Below are positions 1-9,218 of a stretch of 64,000 nucleotides of DNA, piece by piece (the stretch's first letter is position 1; every line of letters starts with the position of its first letter). The DNA is from Saitoella complicata NRRL Y-17804 (Eukaryota; Ascomycota; Saitoellomycetes; Saitoellales; Saitoellaceae): positions 62,001 through 126,000 of the forward strand of contig NW_017566998.1 in NCBI RefSeq assembly GCF_001661265.1, in the 5' to 3' direction. The notes beneath the pieces are model-generated. The model saw only the letters and a program-made list of their open reading frames with translations. It did not search any database and was not told the origin of the DNA. The position numbers and the translations under genes were made by a program.

Positions 1-1608
1 TGTCGACATCCTCTTCGGCGGAGGCGGGAACAGCGAGCCACCCCCTGGCGTTGAAACTTCGCCGGGTGTGGGCGGCAAAGCCCTAGCAGCATCAACGCTC
101 CGTCTCGGCACGGTATTGGGAAACTGCTGTTGTGTCGCGCTCTTCTCCGCGCTTCGGGGGCGAGACGGAAGATGCGGTCTCGCCCCCTCCTGAGATGATT
201 TGGGGTCCATACTCCTCCTCGCTACCGGCGGGGGAGGCGGCGGGACACCACCTCCGCCATTGTGACTTGCATTGCTGGCTGTAGGAGCCGGAAGTGGTGG
301 CCGCACATTGGTACCAGTACCAGACGCCGTCGAAGCCGAGGCCGTAGGCGCAGGAAGATGTGGCCTCTTCCCCTCCCCACTCACCGATCCCGCGCGACGC
401 TCCGCAACATCCCTATGTAGCGGCGGAGGCGGTAACGTCCCCGCAGCCGTCTTCGGCAACGTACTGCCCCCAACCCCTACCACTCCCTCTGTTCCTCCTC
501 CGCCGGAGGTCTCACGTGCGGGCAATTCGGGCGTGGGACGTTTCGGCTTCGAAGCCAGCGCCGGTGCCGGCGCCGAGTCTTCGCCCGATTTTTGGGGTAG
601 GAGTGCTTGGTGCCGCGGCGGTTCCGGGAATTCCATGCCCAGCCCCAACGTACCCTTCCTTACCGGCTTCGGTGGCGGCTCCTGCTCTTCCGCCTCCTCG
701 GATACCGGGGGCGACGTAAACGGCGAACGCGTCGGCGGGCTAGCGAACGGGCTGCGTCCACCGATGGGTGTATGTACTTCGTCTGATCCCTTTCTCCTAA
801 GCTCGGTGCTGGGTCGCGATGCGGGCGGCGGTGGTGGTGGTGGTGCCGCTTTTTTTTCCTTCTCCTTGGAGTCGATGTGTTCTATCCCTACTGGCGGCGG
901 CGGCGGGACGGCACTACCTCTCCTCGATGGGGGCGCCGCAGGTTTCTGAGTCGGGGTATCCGCTCGAAAAGGTGAAGTACTCAGATCGAAGTATCCTGGC
1001 GTGAACTTCGGTGCTGTTGCTTTTGCGCGCGGGGAGGGCGGTGGAGGGGGTAACTTCTTCCCAGCAGCGCCGGGTATATCGACCGCGCGTAACCTCGGGC
1101 TTCCAGGCGGTGGTGGTCGAGCCACCGGAGCTGCAGGAGCCGCTGGCGCCGGGACATCTTCGCGCTGTGGAGTGAGTGGTGGGTCGATCTTGAATGTCGG
1201 ATTCACGGCGGTTGGTGTACTTGGCTGAACATGTAGCTGTGGTATTCCCGGCGGTGCAGGTTTCGGTTTATTTGTGAGGTTGAGCGGATGTGGTTTCGAA
1301 GCCGTTGACCGTTCTGGTGATCCGATGGGTGTAGGGCCAGCGCTCAACCCCCCGACGCGTTTTACGGGTATTGGCGGTGGTGGGCCCTTTCTCCCCTCTT
1401 TCAGTGGGCTTGTTGGGCATTGTGGTACTGGATGATGTAGGACTGCACCATGGTCGTTCGTCTTGGATGGTGCTGGAGCTGTGGAGGGAGACTTACTCCT
1501 CGAAACACCTTGCGACGAAAGGTTCTCCGTACTCGTCGCGAACTGCTCAAACCGCGAACGCAGCGAGCTCACACTCTGCGCGATATCATCTTCCCGCTCA
1601 CTTGACAT
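1..1608 (-). CDS. Proline-rich protein with poly-Pro/SH3-ligand tracts (C-terminus outside window)
   Basis: An uninterrupted minus-strand reading frame runs from the ATG at 1608 off the left edge (about 536 residues visible). The N-terminus is a short Ser/Glu-rich helical segment (MSSEREDDIAQSVSSLRSRF), followed by a long region of PPPPP, PxxP and RxxPxxP-like tracts interleaved with basic and acidic patches. Such composition is typical of disordered scaffolds that bind SH3 or WW domains, for example cortical actin proteins, but no folded domain is visible in this part. The frame stays open upstream of 1608, but the ATG at 1608 leaves 159 bp to the divergent neighbour and is the most economical start. 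Plus-strand frames over this stretch are mirror artefacts of its GC-rich codons. Function is not assigned. Confidence 0.7.
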   Translation of the reverse strand, partial: MSSEREDDIAQSVSSLRSRFEQFATSTENLSSQGVSRSKSPSTAPAPSKTNDHGAVLHHPVPQCPTSPLKEGRKGPPPPIPVKRVGGLSAGPTPIGSPERSTASKPHPLNLTNKPKPAPPGIPQLHVQPSTPTAVNPTFKIDPPLTPQREDVPAPAAPAAPVARPPPPGSPRLRAVDIPGAAGKKLPPPPPSPRAKATAPKFTPGYFDLSTSPFRADTPTQKPAAPPSRRGSAVPPPPPVGIEHIDSKEKEKKAAPPPPPPPASRPSTELRRKGSDEVHTPIGGRSPFASPPTRSPFTSPPVSEEAEEQEPPPKPVRKGTLGLGMEFPEPPRHQALLPQKSGEDSAPAPALASKPKRPTPELPARETSGGGGTEGVVGVGGSTLPKTAAGTLPPPPLHRDVAERRAGSVSGEGKRPHLPAPTASASTASGTGTNVRPPLPAPTASNASHNGGGGVPPPPPPVARRSMDPKSSQEGARPHLPSRPRSAEKSATQQQFPNTVPRRSVDAARALPPTPGEVSTPGGGSLFPPPPKRMST

Positions 1609-1767
1609 CTGGTAATGTTCAAGGTCGTTCACAGAATGAAATGGAGAAAGGATGTTAAGGTAATCGGATGACAGCTTGGCGTAGGACTTGCGATGTCCGG
1701 GAATGCAGGGGCTGCTTTTGCTGGATATTGCCTGAAGGGGAACTCCAAAACACAACACCAACCGACA

Positions 1768-2239
1768 ATGTGTAAGCATATCTTGAACGCTCAGGTCTCT
1801 ATCCGCGCTCCTTGTTGTCGGTGAGTCGCTTTCCTTTCCTCCTCATTCTCGCGTCCCGAGTCTCGATGGAGCTACCCTGGACGACGTGCAATGGCTGACA
1901 ACGTCGTCAAGAAAATGGTTCGACTGCGCAGCCTGCCACGCTGAAACCTCTGACCACCCCCTCAAAAAGACCGCCGAAATGTCCCTCATCTGCAAAAAAT
2001 GCAAAAAGGCCTTTCGGAAGGACTTAAACTCCGGTGATTTCGACGACGAAGCAGACGAATACTGTCCGCACTGCGATAACCATTTCCTGCTTGAGGCTGT
2101 GGAGCCGAAAGCTGCATTGAGGGTTGAGGGGGAGGATGTTAGGAAGGATGCGAGGATGATTAAGGATGATAGGGTTAAGGTTGATCCGGCGAGGAGTTTG
2201 TGGAGTGAGCAGGTTGATGGGACTTTTCGGTTGGGTTAG
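1768..2239 (+). CDS. HOT13: CHY-type zinc finger protein, HOT13-like
   Basis: Two exons (1768-1820 and 1912-2239) joined across a GTGAGT...AAG intron give about 126 residues. The product starts MCKHILNAQVSIRAPCC and continues WFDCAACHAETSDHPL, then CKKCKKAFRKD and EYCPHCDNHF, which is the Cys/His spacing of the CHY zinc-binding domain. In yeast the single-domain member Hot13 works in the mitochondrial intermembrane space, keeping Mia40 free of zinc during oxidative import of small Tim proteins. The first exon supplies the N-terminal Cys/His ligands, so an unspliced start near 1886 would lose part of the domain. The AAG acceptor is unusual, but the branch-like CTGAC lies just upstream and the frame and family fit are exact. 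Its start is divergent from the proline-rich gene. Confidence 0.9.
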
Positions 2240-2493
2240 ACACCTAAAGGGGGGTATATGCGGGTGGAAAAGGCATTTAGAGGGGTATATGAGGTTGAGT
2301 ATGCTTGGGTATGGCATATGATAGGTGATGCTTTGTTTTGCAAAGGCGTTATGTGGGTTCTGGGCGCAAATGACAATTCTTGGTATATTTGGGAGAGACA
2401 TGACAAAACGCAATCTTCCCACAGCAGTCCTCTCCTCACCTCATGTATCGTTCTCATCCCCCACCCCCCTGTATATAGCACCCCCCAATACAA

Positions 2494-3386
2494 TTACGAC
2501 GCACCAGCAGCACCAGCAGTCTCCGTTGTCACCGTGTTCCCACTAGCAGCACTACTCGTCGGCTGTGCCCCCGCTCCTCCCCTCCCCGCCTTCTTCCTCG
2601 CCGCCTCCGCCTCCTTATCCGCTTCGATAACCTTCACCAACTCCTCCACCTCCGCAACCTCAACATACTCAACCCCCTTCCCCTGCTCAAGTACCGCAAT
2701 CTCAATATTCTTCGCCCCAGTCTGCACGACTTCCAACAAAGACTTGATCGCGAGTTTGATCGTAGCTTCGCGGTCCAAGTCGTCAGTCCAATTACGCTCG
2801 AGGAATTCTCGGACAGTTTTAGAGGAACGGCCGATCGCGTTCGCCTTCCACGCCGAATAAATCCCCGATGGTTCAGTTTGGTAGAGTCTCGGAATACCAT
2901 CCCCAGAAGGATCAAACCCAACAATCAACGTACTAAGCCCAAACGGCCTCACACCTCCACTTTGCGTATACCTCTGCTGCACACCAGCGACATACCTCGT
3001 AATATACTCCACACTAACCGGATCCTCGACAGTCAACCGATAGGATTGACACTCGACACGGGCTTTGTCGATGAGGACGCGGGCGTCGGCTTGGAGACCG
3101 GCAAAGGCGAGACAGATGTGCGTGTCTAGGAGGGCGATTTTGCGGATTGTACGTGGGTCTTGGAGTTTTAGGGCGGATTTCTTTTCAACGCCGAGAACGA
3201 CGGTGTTTTTGCCTTTGACGGCGACCTGTGATAGCGGTTAGCTCCTGTGTATGGAAGGAGACCTTCGAGGAGGAAGGGCAATGGACGTACGGCACAGGTT
3301 CCGCGACGGACGGCTTCGAGACCGTATTCGACTTGCAACAAGCGGCCATCAGGCGAGAAAACGGAGAGGGCACGATCGTAGGACAT
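2494..3386 (-). CDS. PRE6: 20S proteasome subunit alpha-4 (PSMA7 type)
   Basis: Exon 1 (3386-3291) and exon 2 (3225-2494) are joined over a 65-nt GTACGT...CAG intron, giving 275 residues. The N-terminus [21 protein letters not shown] is the alpha-subunit signature that forms the gate of the 20S core. [20 protein letters not shown] and [14 protein letters not shown] are diagnostic of the alpha4/alpha7 group. Alpha subunits build the outer rings and lack catalytic threonines. The C-terminal tail, with an Ala/Gly/Ser-rich end after a charged coiled segment, is longer than in yeast. The gene is divergent from the D-2-hydroxyacid dehydrogenase, sharing a 232-bp promoter region, and its 3' end faces HOT13. 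Confidence 0.95.
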
Positions 3387-3618
3387 CGTTCGTTATCGCA
3401 ATTGCTTCAATTGACTTCTTCAATTGCTTTTGTTCTGCTCGTTACCTCGACGTACGCGCGTATATCAGGGACGACCTACGTCAGCCATACACCGCAAAGA
3501 GTTACCCTGAGGAATGTACAATCAAGGGCACTGCATCTGGGTATCCCCACCCATCGCCCGAGAGGCAACAAAAAGGTCGACGTTACACCTCCCGGGTTGC
3601 GATTGATCCGTTAACAAA

Positions 3619-5321
3619 ATGCACTCGATCCGTCGCCAAGCCGCTTCGACCCTCCGTCAGGCAAAGATTAGGCCTTTTTGCGCCGTCGTCCGTGCTGCTA
3701 CTCCTGCCGCGCAGAGATGGGCGACGACCCAGGCGGGCGAGAGTGGTGCCAGGACGGACACGCCCAAGGAGAAGGCTCCCGCTCCGAAGCAGGTCAAGTT
3801 AACTGCGGATTCTTACCCGGAGTTGAAGCGTGATGAGAGGTTTGCTAAGGTTCGCTGGAGTTGGGGTTGATAAAGATATCGGCTAACAACGGTCAACAGC
3901 TCACGAAGGAGGACGTCGAACACTTCAAGTCTATCTGCTCCGCCCCCGTCATCGAGGGTCTCTCCACTGACGCCTCAGATGATCTCGAGCCCCACAATGC
4001 GGATTGGATGCGCAAGTACCGCGGTACGTCGCAGTGTGTCCTCAAACCGAAGACAACCGAGGAAGTCTCCAAGATCCTCAAATACTGTAACGAGCGTTCC
4101 CTCGCCGTCGTCCCACAAGGTGGAAACACCGGTCTCGTTGGTGGATCTGTCCCCGTGTTCGATGAGATCGTCATTAACCTCTCCAACATGAGCAACATCC
4201 GCTCTTTCGACCCCGTCTCTGGTGCGTTCGTTTGTGATGCTGGTGTTATCTTGGAGGTTGCGGATAACTATCTCGCCGAGCGGAACCATATCTTCCCTCT
4301 CGACCTCGGTGCGAAGGGATCCTGCCACGTCGGTGGTAACGTCGCCACGAACGCCGGTGGACTCCGTTTGTTGCGCTACGGATCCCTTCACGGAACTGTG
4401 TTGGGATTGGAGGTCGTGTTGCCCGATGGAACGATCATGAACAACCTCAACACCCTCCGCAAAGACAACACCGGCTACGACCTCAAACACCTCTTCATCG
4501 GCGCCGAAGGCACGATCGGTATCATCACCGGTGTATCCATTCTCTGCCCTCAACGCTCCGCCGCGAAGAATGTCGCATTCTTCGGTGTCGAGAGTTACGA
4601 GAAGGTACAGGAGGCGTACATTAAGGCCAAGGAACAACTTTCGGAGATTTTGAGTGCGTTTGAGTTTATGGATGGAGCGGCGCATGAGATCGTTACTGCG
4701 CACAACGACGTGCGGAGGCCGTTGGCGGATCAGCATCCTTTCTATATCGTGATTGAGACGAGTGGATCGAATAAGGAGCACGACGATGAGAAACTCGGGA
4801 CGTTCTTGGAGGATTTGATGGAGAAGGAAATCGTCTCAGACGGTGTCGTCGCCGAGAACGAGACACAGGCATCCACCATCTGGGGCCTTCGAGAAGGTAT
4901 CTCCGAATCCCTCTCCAAATTGGGCGGAACCTACAAATACGACGTCTCCATCCCCCTCAAGGAACTTTACTCCATGGTCACCGACACCAAAACCCACCTC
5001 GAGAAGGCCGGCCTCGTCGGTGAAGGATCCCCAGTCGTCGACGTCGTCGGCTACGGACACTTGGGCGACGGCAACCTCCACCTCAACATTCCCGTCCGCT
5101 ACTACGACAAATCCGTTGAAAAAGCCCTCGAGCCCTTTGTCTACGAGTGGCTCGAGAAGCGGTCTGGCAGTATTTCTGCGGAACATGGGTTGGGTGTTGC
5201 GAAGAAGCCGTTTTTGAAGTATTCGAAGAATGAGGTGATGATTCGGTTGATGGGGCAGATTAAGAAGTTGTATGATCCGAAGGGGATTATGAATCCGTAT
5301 AAATATGTTCCGGAGGCATAG
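3619..5321 (+). CDS. DLD: Mitochondrial FAD-linked D-2-hydroxyglutarate/D-lactate dehydrogenase
   Basis: Exons 3619-3849 and 3900-5321 are separated by a 50-nt intron with a CTAAC branch site, giving 550 residues. The first about 45 residues are Arg/Ala-rich, as in a mitochondrial presequence. The VAO-type FAD domain shows [14 protein letters not shown] and [20 protein letters not shown], followed by the substrate cap and the C-terminal [13 protein letters not shown] and SISAEHGLG motifs that carry metal and flavin ligands. These are hallmarks of the D2HGDH/Dld2/Dld3 group, which oxidises D-2-hydroxyglutarate and/or D-lactate and passes electrons to an acceptor such as cytochrome c, ETF or pyruvate. 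Sequence alone does not settle which substrate dominates. Confidence 0.92.
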
Positions 5322-5898
5322 ATAGAGAAGGGAAAGTGCCAAGGGAGCTTGTGATTTGAACTTCATATAGCATACTTATACACATCGTATACCTACTTTA
5401 CCTATACTAGCCTTGCGTTCCAACGCTGCGCCCTTGCCGCCCTTCATATACGGGAGCCTCTTGACAAGCAGGTGACACCCATTGCACACAATTGAGCAAA
5501 AGTTAAGCTCTTTCTACAGAGAAAACCAGCACAGATGTGCAAAGGTGTTCATAGATGATGAAGAAAATGTTTATGTCTTTGATTCGAGCCTTGATAGGCT
5601 CCTAAGAATGTTGATTTTGTGCCCATTGGGTCGGATCTTACCCCTATGGAACCAAAGCCATACACGAACGACTTGGGGCTTCGTGATTGAGGACAAAAGA
5701 ACAATGTATGTGTGCAGTAATAATAAGCATAAGCATTCGCAACTCAATGTAGTAGGTAATTATAACTCTCGACATCCTCAATAAATAATCATACACTCCC
5801 CAAAACCCAAAGCAAAAGTATCAAAAAATCTATATCGTAGCAATCCCCTCTAAATCTTATCTTCTCTTCTCTTCATCTATATCGTCTAAACTCACCAC
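5322..5898. other. Convergent intergenic region, no gene seen
   Basis: The stretch separates the 3' ends of the D-2-hydroxyacid dehydrogenase (+) and the transporter (-). A 100-codon open frame lies at 5482-5784, but it begins with TTG, has no family resemblance and is AT-rich like the flanks. I read the region as the two 3' UTRs plus spacer. Confidence 0.5.
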
Positions 5899-7686
5899 TT
5901 ATCCACCCTTAATAGGGTTAAAAGTAGTCGCCGGATCATTCACATCCTCCCCCCTATCAGCCCTAACCTCATTCAACAACGTCGGCTCACTCCCCTGCCT
6001 TCCCCTAGCATTTTCAACATCCTCTCTTCCGTTGTCAACACCACCAGCGCCCTCGACCTTCTCCACCCCCTCAATCTCCGCGATCTGCCGCTCAACCTCA
6101 TGCTCCGTCAACCTCGGCATCGTTTTACTAACCGTAACATACTCCATCCCCCCACCATTCAAATACCCCTTCGCAAACAACAAATCAATCTCCTCCAAAC
6201 TCCTCCCCTTTGTCTCGGGATAGTAAAAGTAGATGACGGGGATGAAGAGTGCATTCATGACTGCGAAGAAGAGGTAGGTTCCCCATCCGATTGAGGCGAC
6301 CATGGTTGGGACGACCTGGACAACCATGAAGTTAAAGATCCAGTTTGCGGAGGTGGAGATTGCGTTTGCTTTAGTGCGGGTACGGAGGGGGTTGATTTCG
6401 GCGGGGTAGAGCCACGGGAGCTCCAACCATGTGGATCCGAAGAAAATGATATAGAGATAGAGTCCGAACGCCGCACCCTTCGAGGCGGACACGGAACCGG
6501 GGATGAGACATGCGAACGTGATGATCATAGCCACCATTTGGCCGAAGGAGCCGATGAGGAACATTGGACGGCGACCCAACTTCTCCACAAGCGTAAACGA
6601 AGCCAAGGTGGAAAGCGCATAGACGGTCGCAAGAACACCACCGAGGACCAAAGAAAGGGTACGATCAAGATGAACCGAGTTCTCAAACAACACTGGACAA
6701 TAATAAATAACCGCATTACATCCACCCAACTGCTGGAAAACCTGAGAAGAGGCACCGAGCAACGTACGACGGAGATGTTGTGTTTTGCCACCAGTGAGGA
6801 GATCACGGTTTTTGCAGTGGCCCTCGCTTTGCACACGTGCGATTCCAGCCAGGATATTACGTTTTTCGCGAAGGACGGGTTCGGAGTCAATCGCCTCGCC
6901 ACGGAGGAATGCAATAACCCTCGTTCCCTCATCCTCATGTCCATGCGCGAGTAACCAACGCGGAGACTCGGGGAGGACGCAAACGCCAGCGATGAGACCG
7001 ATCGCGAACACGATTTGGAAGGCGATGGGAAGACGCCATTGGACGTGAGATGGAACGAAGGAGAGACCAAAGTCGAACCAGTATGCGATGAAGGTTCCGA
7101 CTGCGATCATGGCTGCTTCGATACAGACCAACATACCACGACTCGCACCCGTCGAACACTCAGCCTGCCACGTCGGAATCGTAGCAGTGTTGAATCCGTT
7201 TCCGACACCCGTAACAACACGTCCAATAATAAACTGCCCGAGCCCAAAGTGTGCATCGAATGCGGTGACCTGAATCACAGTCCCCAAAATCATGATGACC
7301 GCACCCAGACAAATCGTCCTCAAGCGTCCCATCCGTTCACCGAGGAAGAGAGCAGTCAGCGCTCCACCGAAACAGCCGAGTTCGTACACGGAAGTCACGG
7401 TTCCTTGGATTGTGGAGGCGTGTTGGTCGGAGCCGTACGTTGCGGGGAATTCTTTGTTGAAGTATTCGCCTGTGATGATGCCCGACATGACTCCCTGATC
7501 ATATCCAAACAACAGAAATCCGATGGTCGCGACAGAGGTGATTGCCCACCCCAACTTCGCACCACGGAGACCGAGGTAGTTACGGCCGTTGTGTGCGATA
7601 TCCCGAGATGGAGATGGCGAAGGGCTCGTGCTCAGTGCGCCCTTTGGCTCTGGACTCGGCGCATTCCTCGTCGTTCCAAATGCCAT
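5899..7686 (-). CDS. Major facilitator sugar-porter transporter
   Basis: An intronless 595-residue protein with about 12 hydrophobic segments. Sugar-porter signatures appear in order: GYDQGVMSGIITG in helix 1, GRVVTGVGNGF, PESPRWLL after helix 6, QQLGGCNAVIYY in helix 7, the GRRPM loop and PETKGRSLEEIDLLF after helix 12. These residues shape the hexose/polyol binding cavity of proton-coupled plasma membrane importers. A Ser/Pro-rich N-terminus and a charged C-terminal tail of about 70 residues are likely cytosolic regulatory parts. The specific substrate (hexose, pentose, polyol or quinate-like) cannot be read from the sequence. It starts at an ATG and faces a long gene-poor upstream stretch that may hold its regulation. 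Confidence 0.9.
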   Translation of the reverse strand: MAFGTTRNAPSPEPKGALSTSPSPSPSRDIAHNGRNYLGLRGAKLGWAITSVATIGFLLFGYDQGVMSGIITGEYFNKEFPATYGSDQHASTIQGTVTSVYELGCFGGALTALFLGERMGRLRTICLGAVIMILGTVIQVTAFDAHFGLGQFIIGRVVTGVGNGFNTATIPTWQAECSTGASRGMLVCIEAAMIAVGTFIAYWFDFGLSFVPSHVQWRLPIAFQIVFAIGLIAGVCVLPESPRWLLAHGHEDEGTRVIAFLRGEAIDSEPVLREKRNILAGIARVQSEGHCKNRDLLTGGKTQHLRRTLLGASSQVFQQLGGCNAVIYYCPVLFENSVHLDRTLSLVLGGVLATVYALSTLASFTLVEKLGRRPMFLIGSFGQMVAMIITFACLIPGSVSASKGAAFGLYLYIIFFGSTWLELPWLYPAEINPLRTRTKANAISTSANWIFNFMVVQVVPTMVASIGWGTYLFFAVMNALFIPVIYFYYPETKGRSLEEIDLLFAKGYLNGGGMEYVTVSKTMPRLTEHEVERQIAEIEGVEKVEGAGGVDNGREDVENARGRQGSEPTLLNEVRADRGEDVNDPATTFNPIKGG

Positions 7687-9218
7687 TTCGTCGAAGATCT
7701 TCGTTGTTCTTCCAGTGCGCGGGGGGGATCAGGCCTTCTTATACCCATGGCCATGCCATTGCCCACAAGAGGAGGAGGGAGGGAGGGTGTACCAACAACA
7801 CGTGATTTGGGGATATTAAGCGAGAGTGCCGATCGCTTCCTTTCGCTTAGGTGGATTGAGCTACGTCAGCCCGTGCCCGGGAGCGCGTCAACCTCCCCGA
7901 AGGCCCGGCTGTCCCTGCATCCGGAGATTAGGTTAAGGTTGGAGCAGCACCGAAAGGGGAACCACCGTGCGATTGCGAAGGAAAACAGCCAGGGGTGACG
8001 CTGCTCTTCCTGAATTCGAACGCCGGCCTGGTAAGCCCCCCGCTTTACCCGCAAGCCTCCTAGCGCTGTTCACGTTCGTACGACGTCCCTGCGTGCATCA
8101 GTGGCGCATTTGATCGGCGTGCTGTAGCGTTCCCCGAGCTCCAAGTTTTGCCGGCGCGCGGTTCGGAGACGAGAGAGGAAGTGGAGCACCCGCACTCCCA
8201 CTTTACCTGCCGTTATTATAAGCGCATGCGCACTTGAGCATATATGACCCCGTTCGGCACGCTCTTTCGGCTGTATCCACCCGACACGATTTTCCCCATC
8301 GCAATCTCCGGAGCTGCGGACACAGGGCCAAGATCATCGAGCACGTCTCGTGAAGCGTGGTGGCCATGGGTCGAGGTTGCGGAGAAAGGAATGAGGTATG
8401 GGAGTAAGATGTGCGTGGCGGAGCAGATCTGGAGTACAGTGATTCGGTAATGGAAAAATGTTGTTCCGACCGGATGCTACGGTATACAAATGGGACATCC
8501 TTGTATGAACGCACTTTCCCACGGGTTGAGCACCCGAAGTCCACGTTGGAATTTACATCATCGCAGAAGGAGATAGCAATGCCGAAAGTACCAGGACAAA
8601 ATTGGCAAGAGGGTTAATGTGTGGGCAAGGCTCGTTCACTGATGACGACGCCGGTTGTTATGCAATATAGGGGCCGTGTCCCAAGCGTTCCGTGTGGAAA
8701 TCAAGCAGTGCTGTATCGACAGGCCTAGGTTTACTTTCCACTGCGCCCATGCACCAGGCAGCCGGTTTTAGTGCCAAATTCCTATCACGCAGGTAAACCT
8801 CCATCCGGCGTACAAACAACCAAACGCAGCCCAAGACCGTCACAAAAGTTGCGAGTGCAACAGTCATCAAGCCCGACGTTCTCGTTTTTTATTCTACTAC
8901 ACTCTTTTCCACTCATTAAAGACAGCATACACTCACACAATTAGAACTCAGCATGAACAAGCAGGCATCTGGAGGTCACGGAGGAAAGAAAGAAGGTAGA
9001 CAAGAGGCCGAAGACACAATCTTATCGCACACCGAAGGCGCCAGCTCCGGTAGATAGCAGTTCGGTTAGCGTGGGAAGCGAGCAAGGAAGACGAAGATAC
9101 GGTTGAATGCGCCATACGAGACGACTTTCAATATAAAACAGAACTCCAACGATCGAACGCCATTCATCCCAAAATCCACCTATGTACCTAGTAGATCACG
9201 CTTTTTGTTCCGACATTA
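7687..9218. other. 1.5 kb gene-poor region upstream of the transporter
   Basis: This lies between the start of the transporter and the 3' end of CYK3. Open frames at 7866-8054 and 8203-8544 lack convincing starts or family resemblance. The only ATG-started candidate is the 70-codon frame at 8658-8870. No repeat, tRNA or transposon end was recognised. The 3' UTR of CYK3 probably occupies the right edge and transporter control elements the left. Confidence 0.45.
8658..8870 (-). CDS. Possible small single-pass membrane protein
   Basis: An ATG-started frame of 70 codons. Residues 2-18 (MTVALATFVTVLGCVWLFV) form one hydrophobic segment followed by a basic RRMEVYLRDR stretch, the layout of a signal-anchored small membrane protein. 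The rest has no recognisable motif. It stands alone in an otherwise empty region and could be a chance frame or one exon of a gene with unseen introns. No function is proposed. Confidence 0.22.
   Translation of the reverse strand: MMTVALATFVTVLGCVWLFVRRMEVYLRDRNLALKPAAWCMGAVESKPRPVDTALLDFHTERLGHGPYIA

Noticed and set aside
272-1228. Gly/Val-rich plus-strand proteins
   Set aside because: They are mirror frames of the GC-rich proline codons of the minus-strand gene and lack family features.
8203-8544. 113-codon minus-strand frame
   Set aside because: GTG start, composition like surrounding non-coding DNA and no motif.
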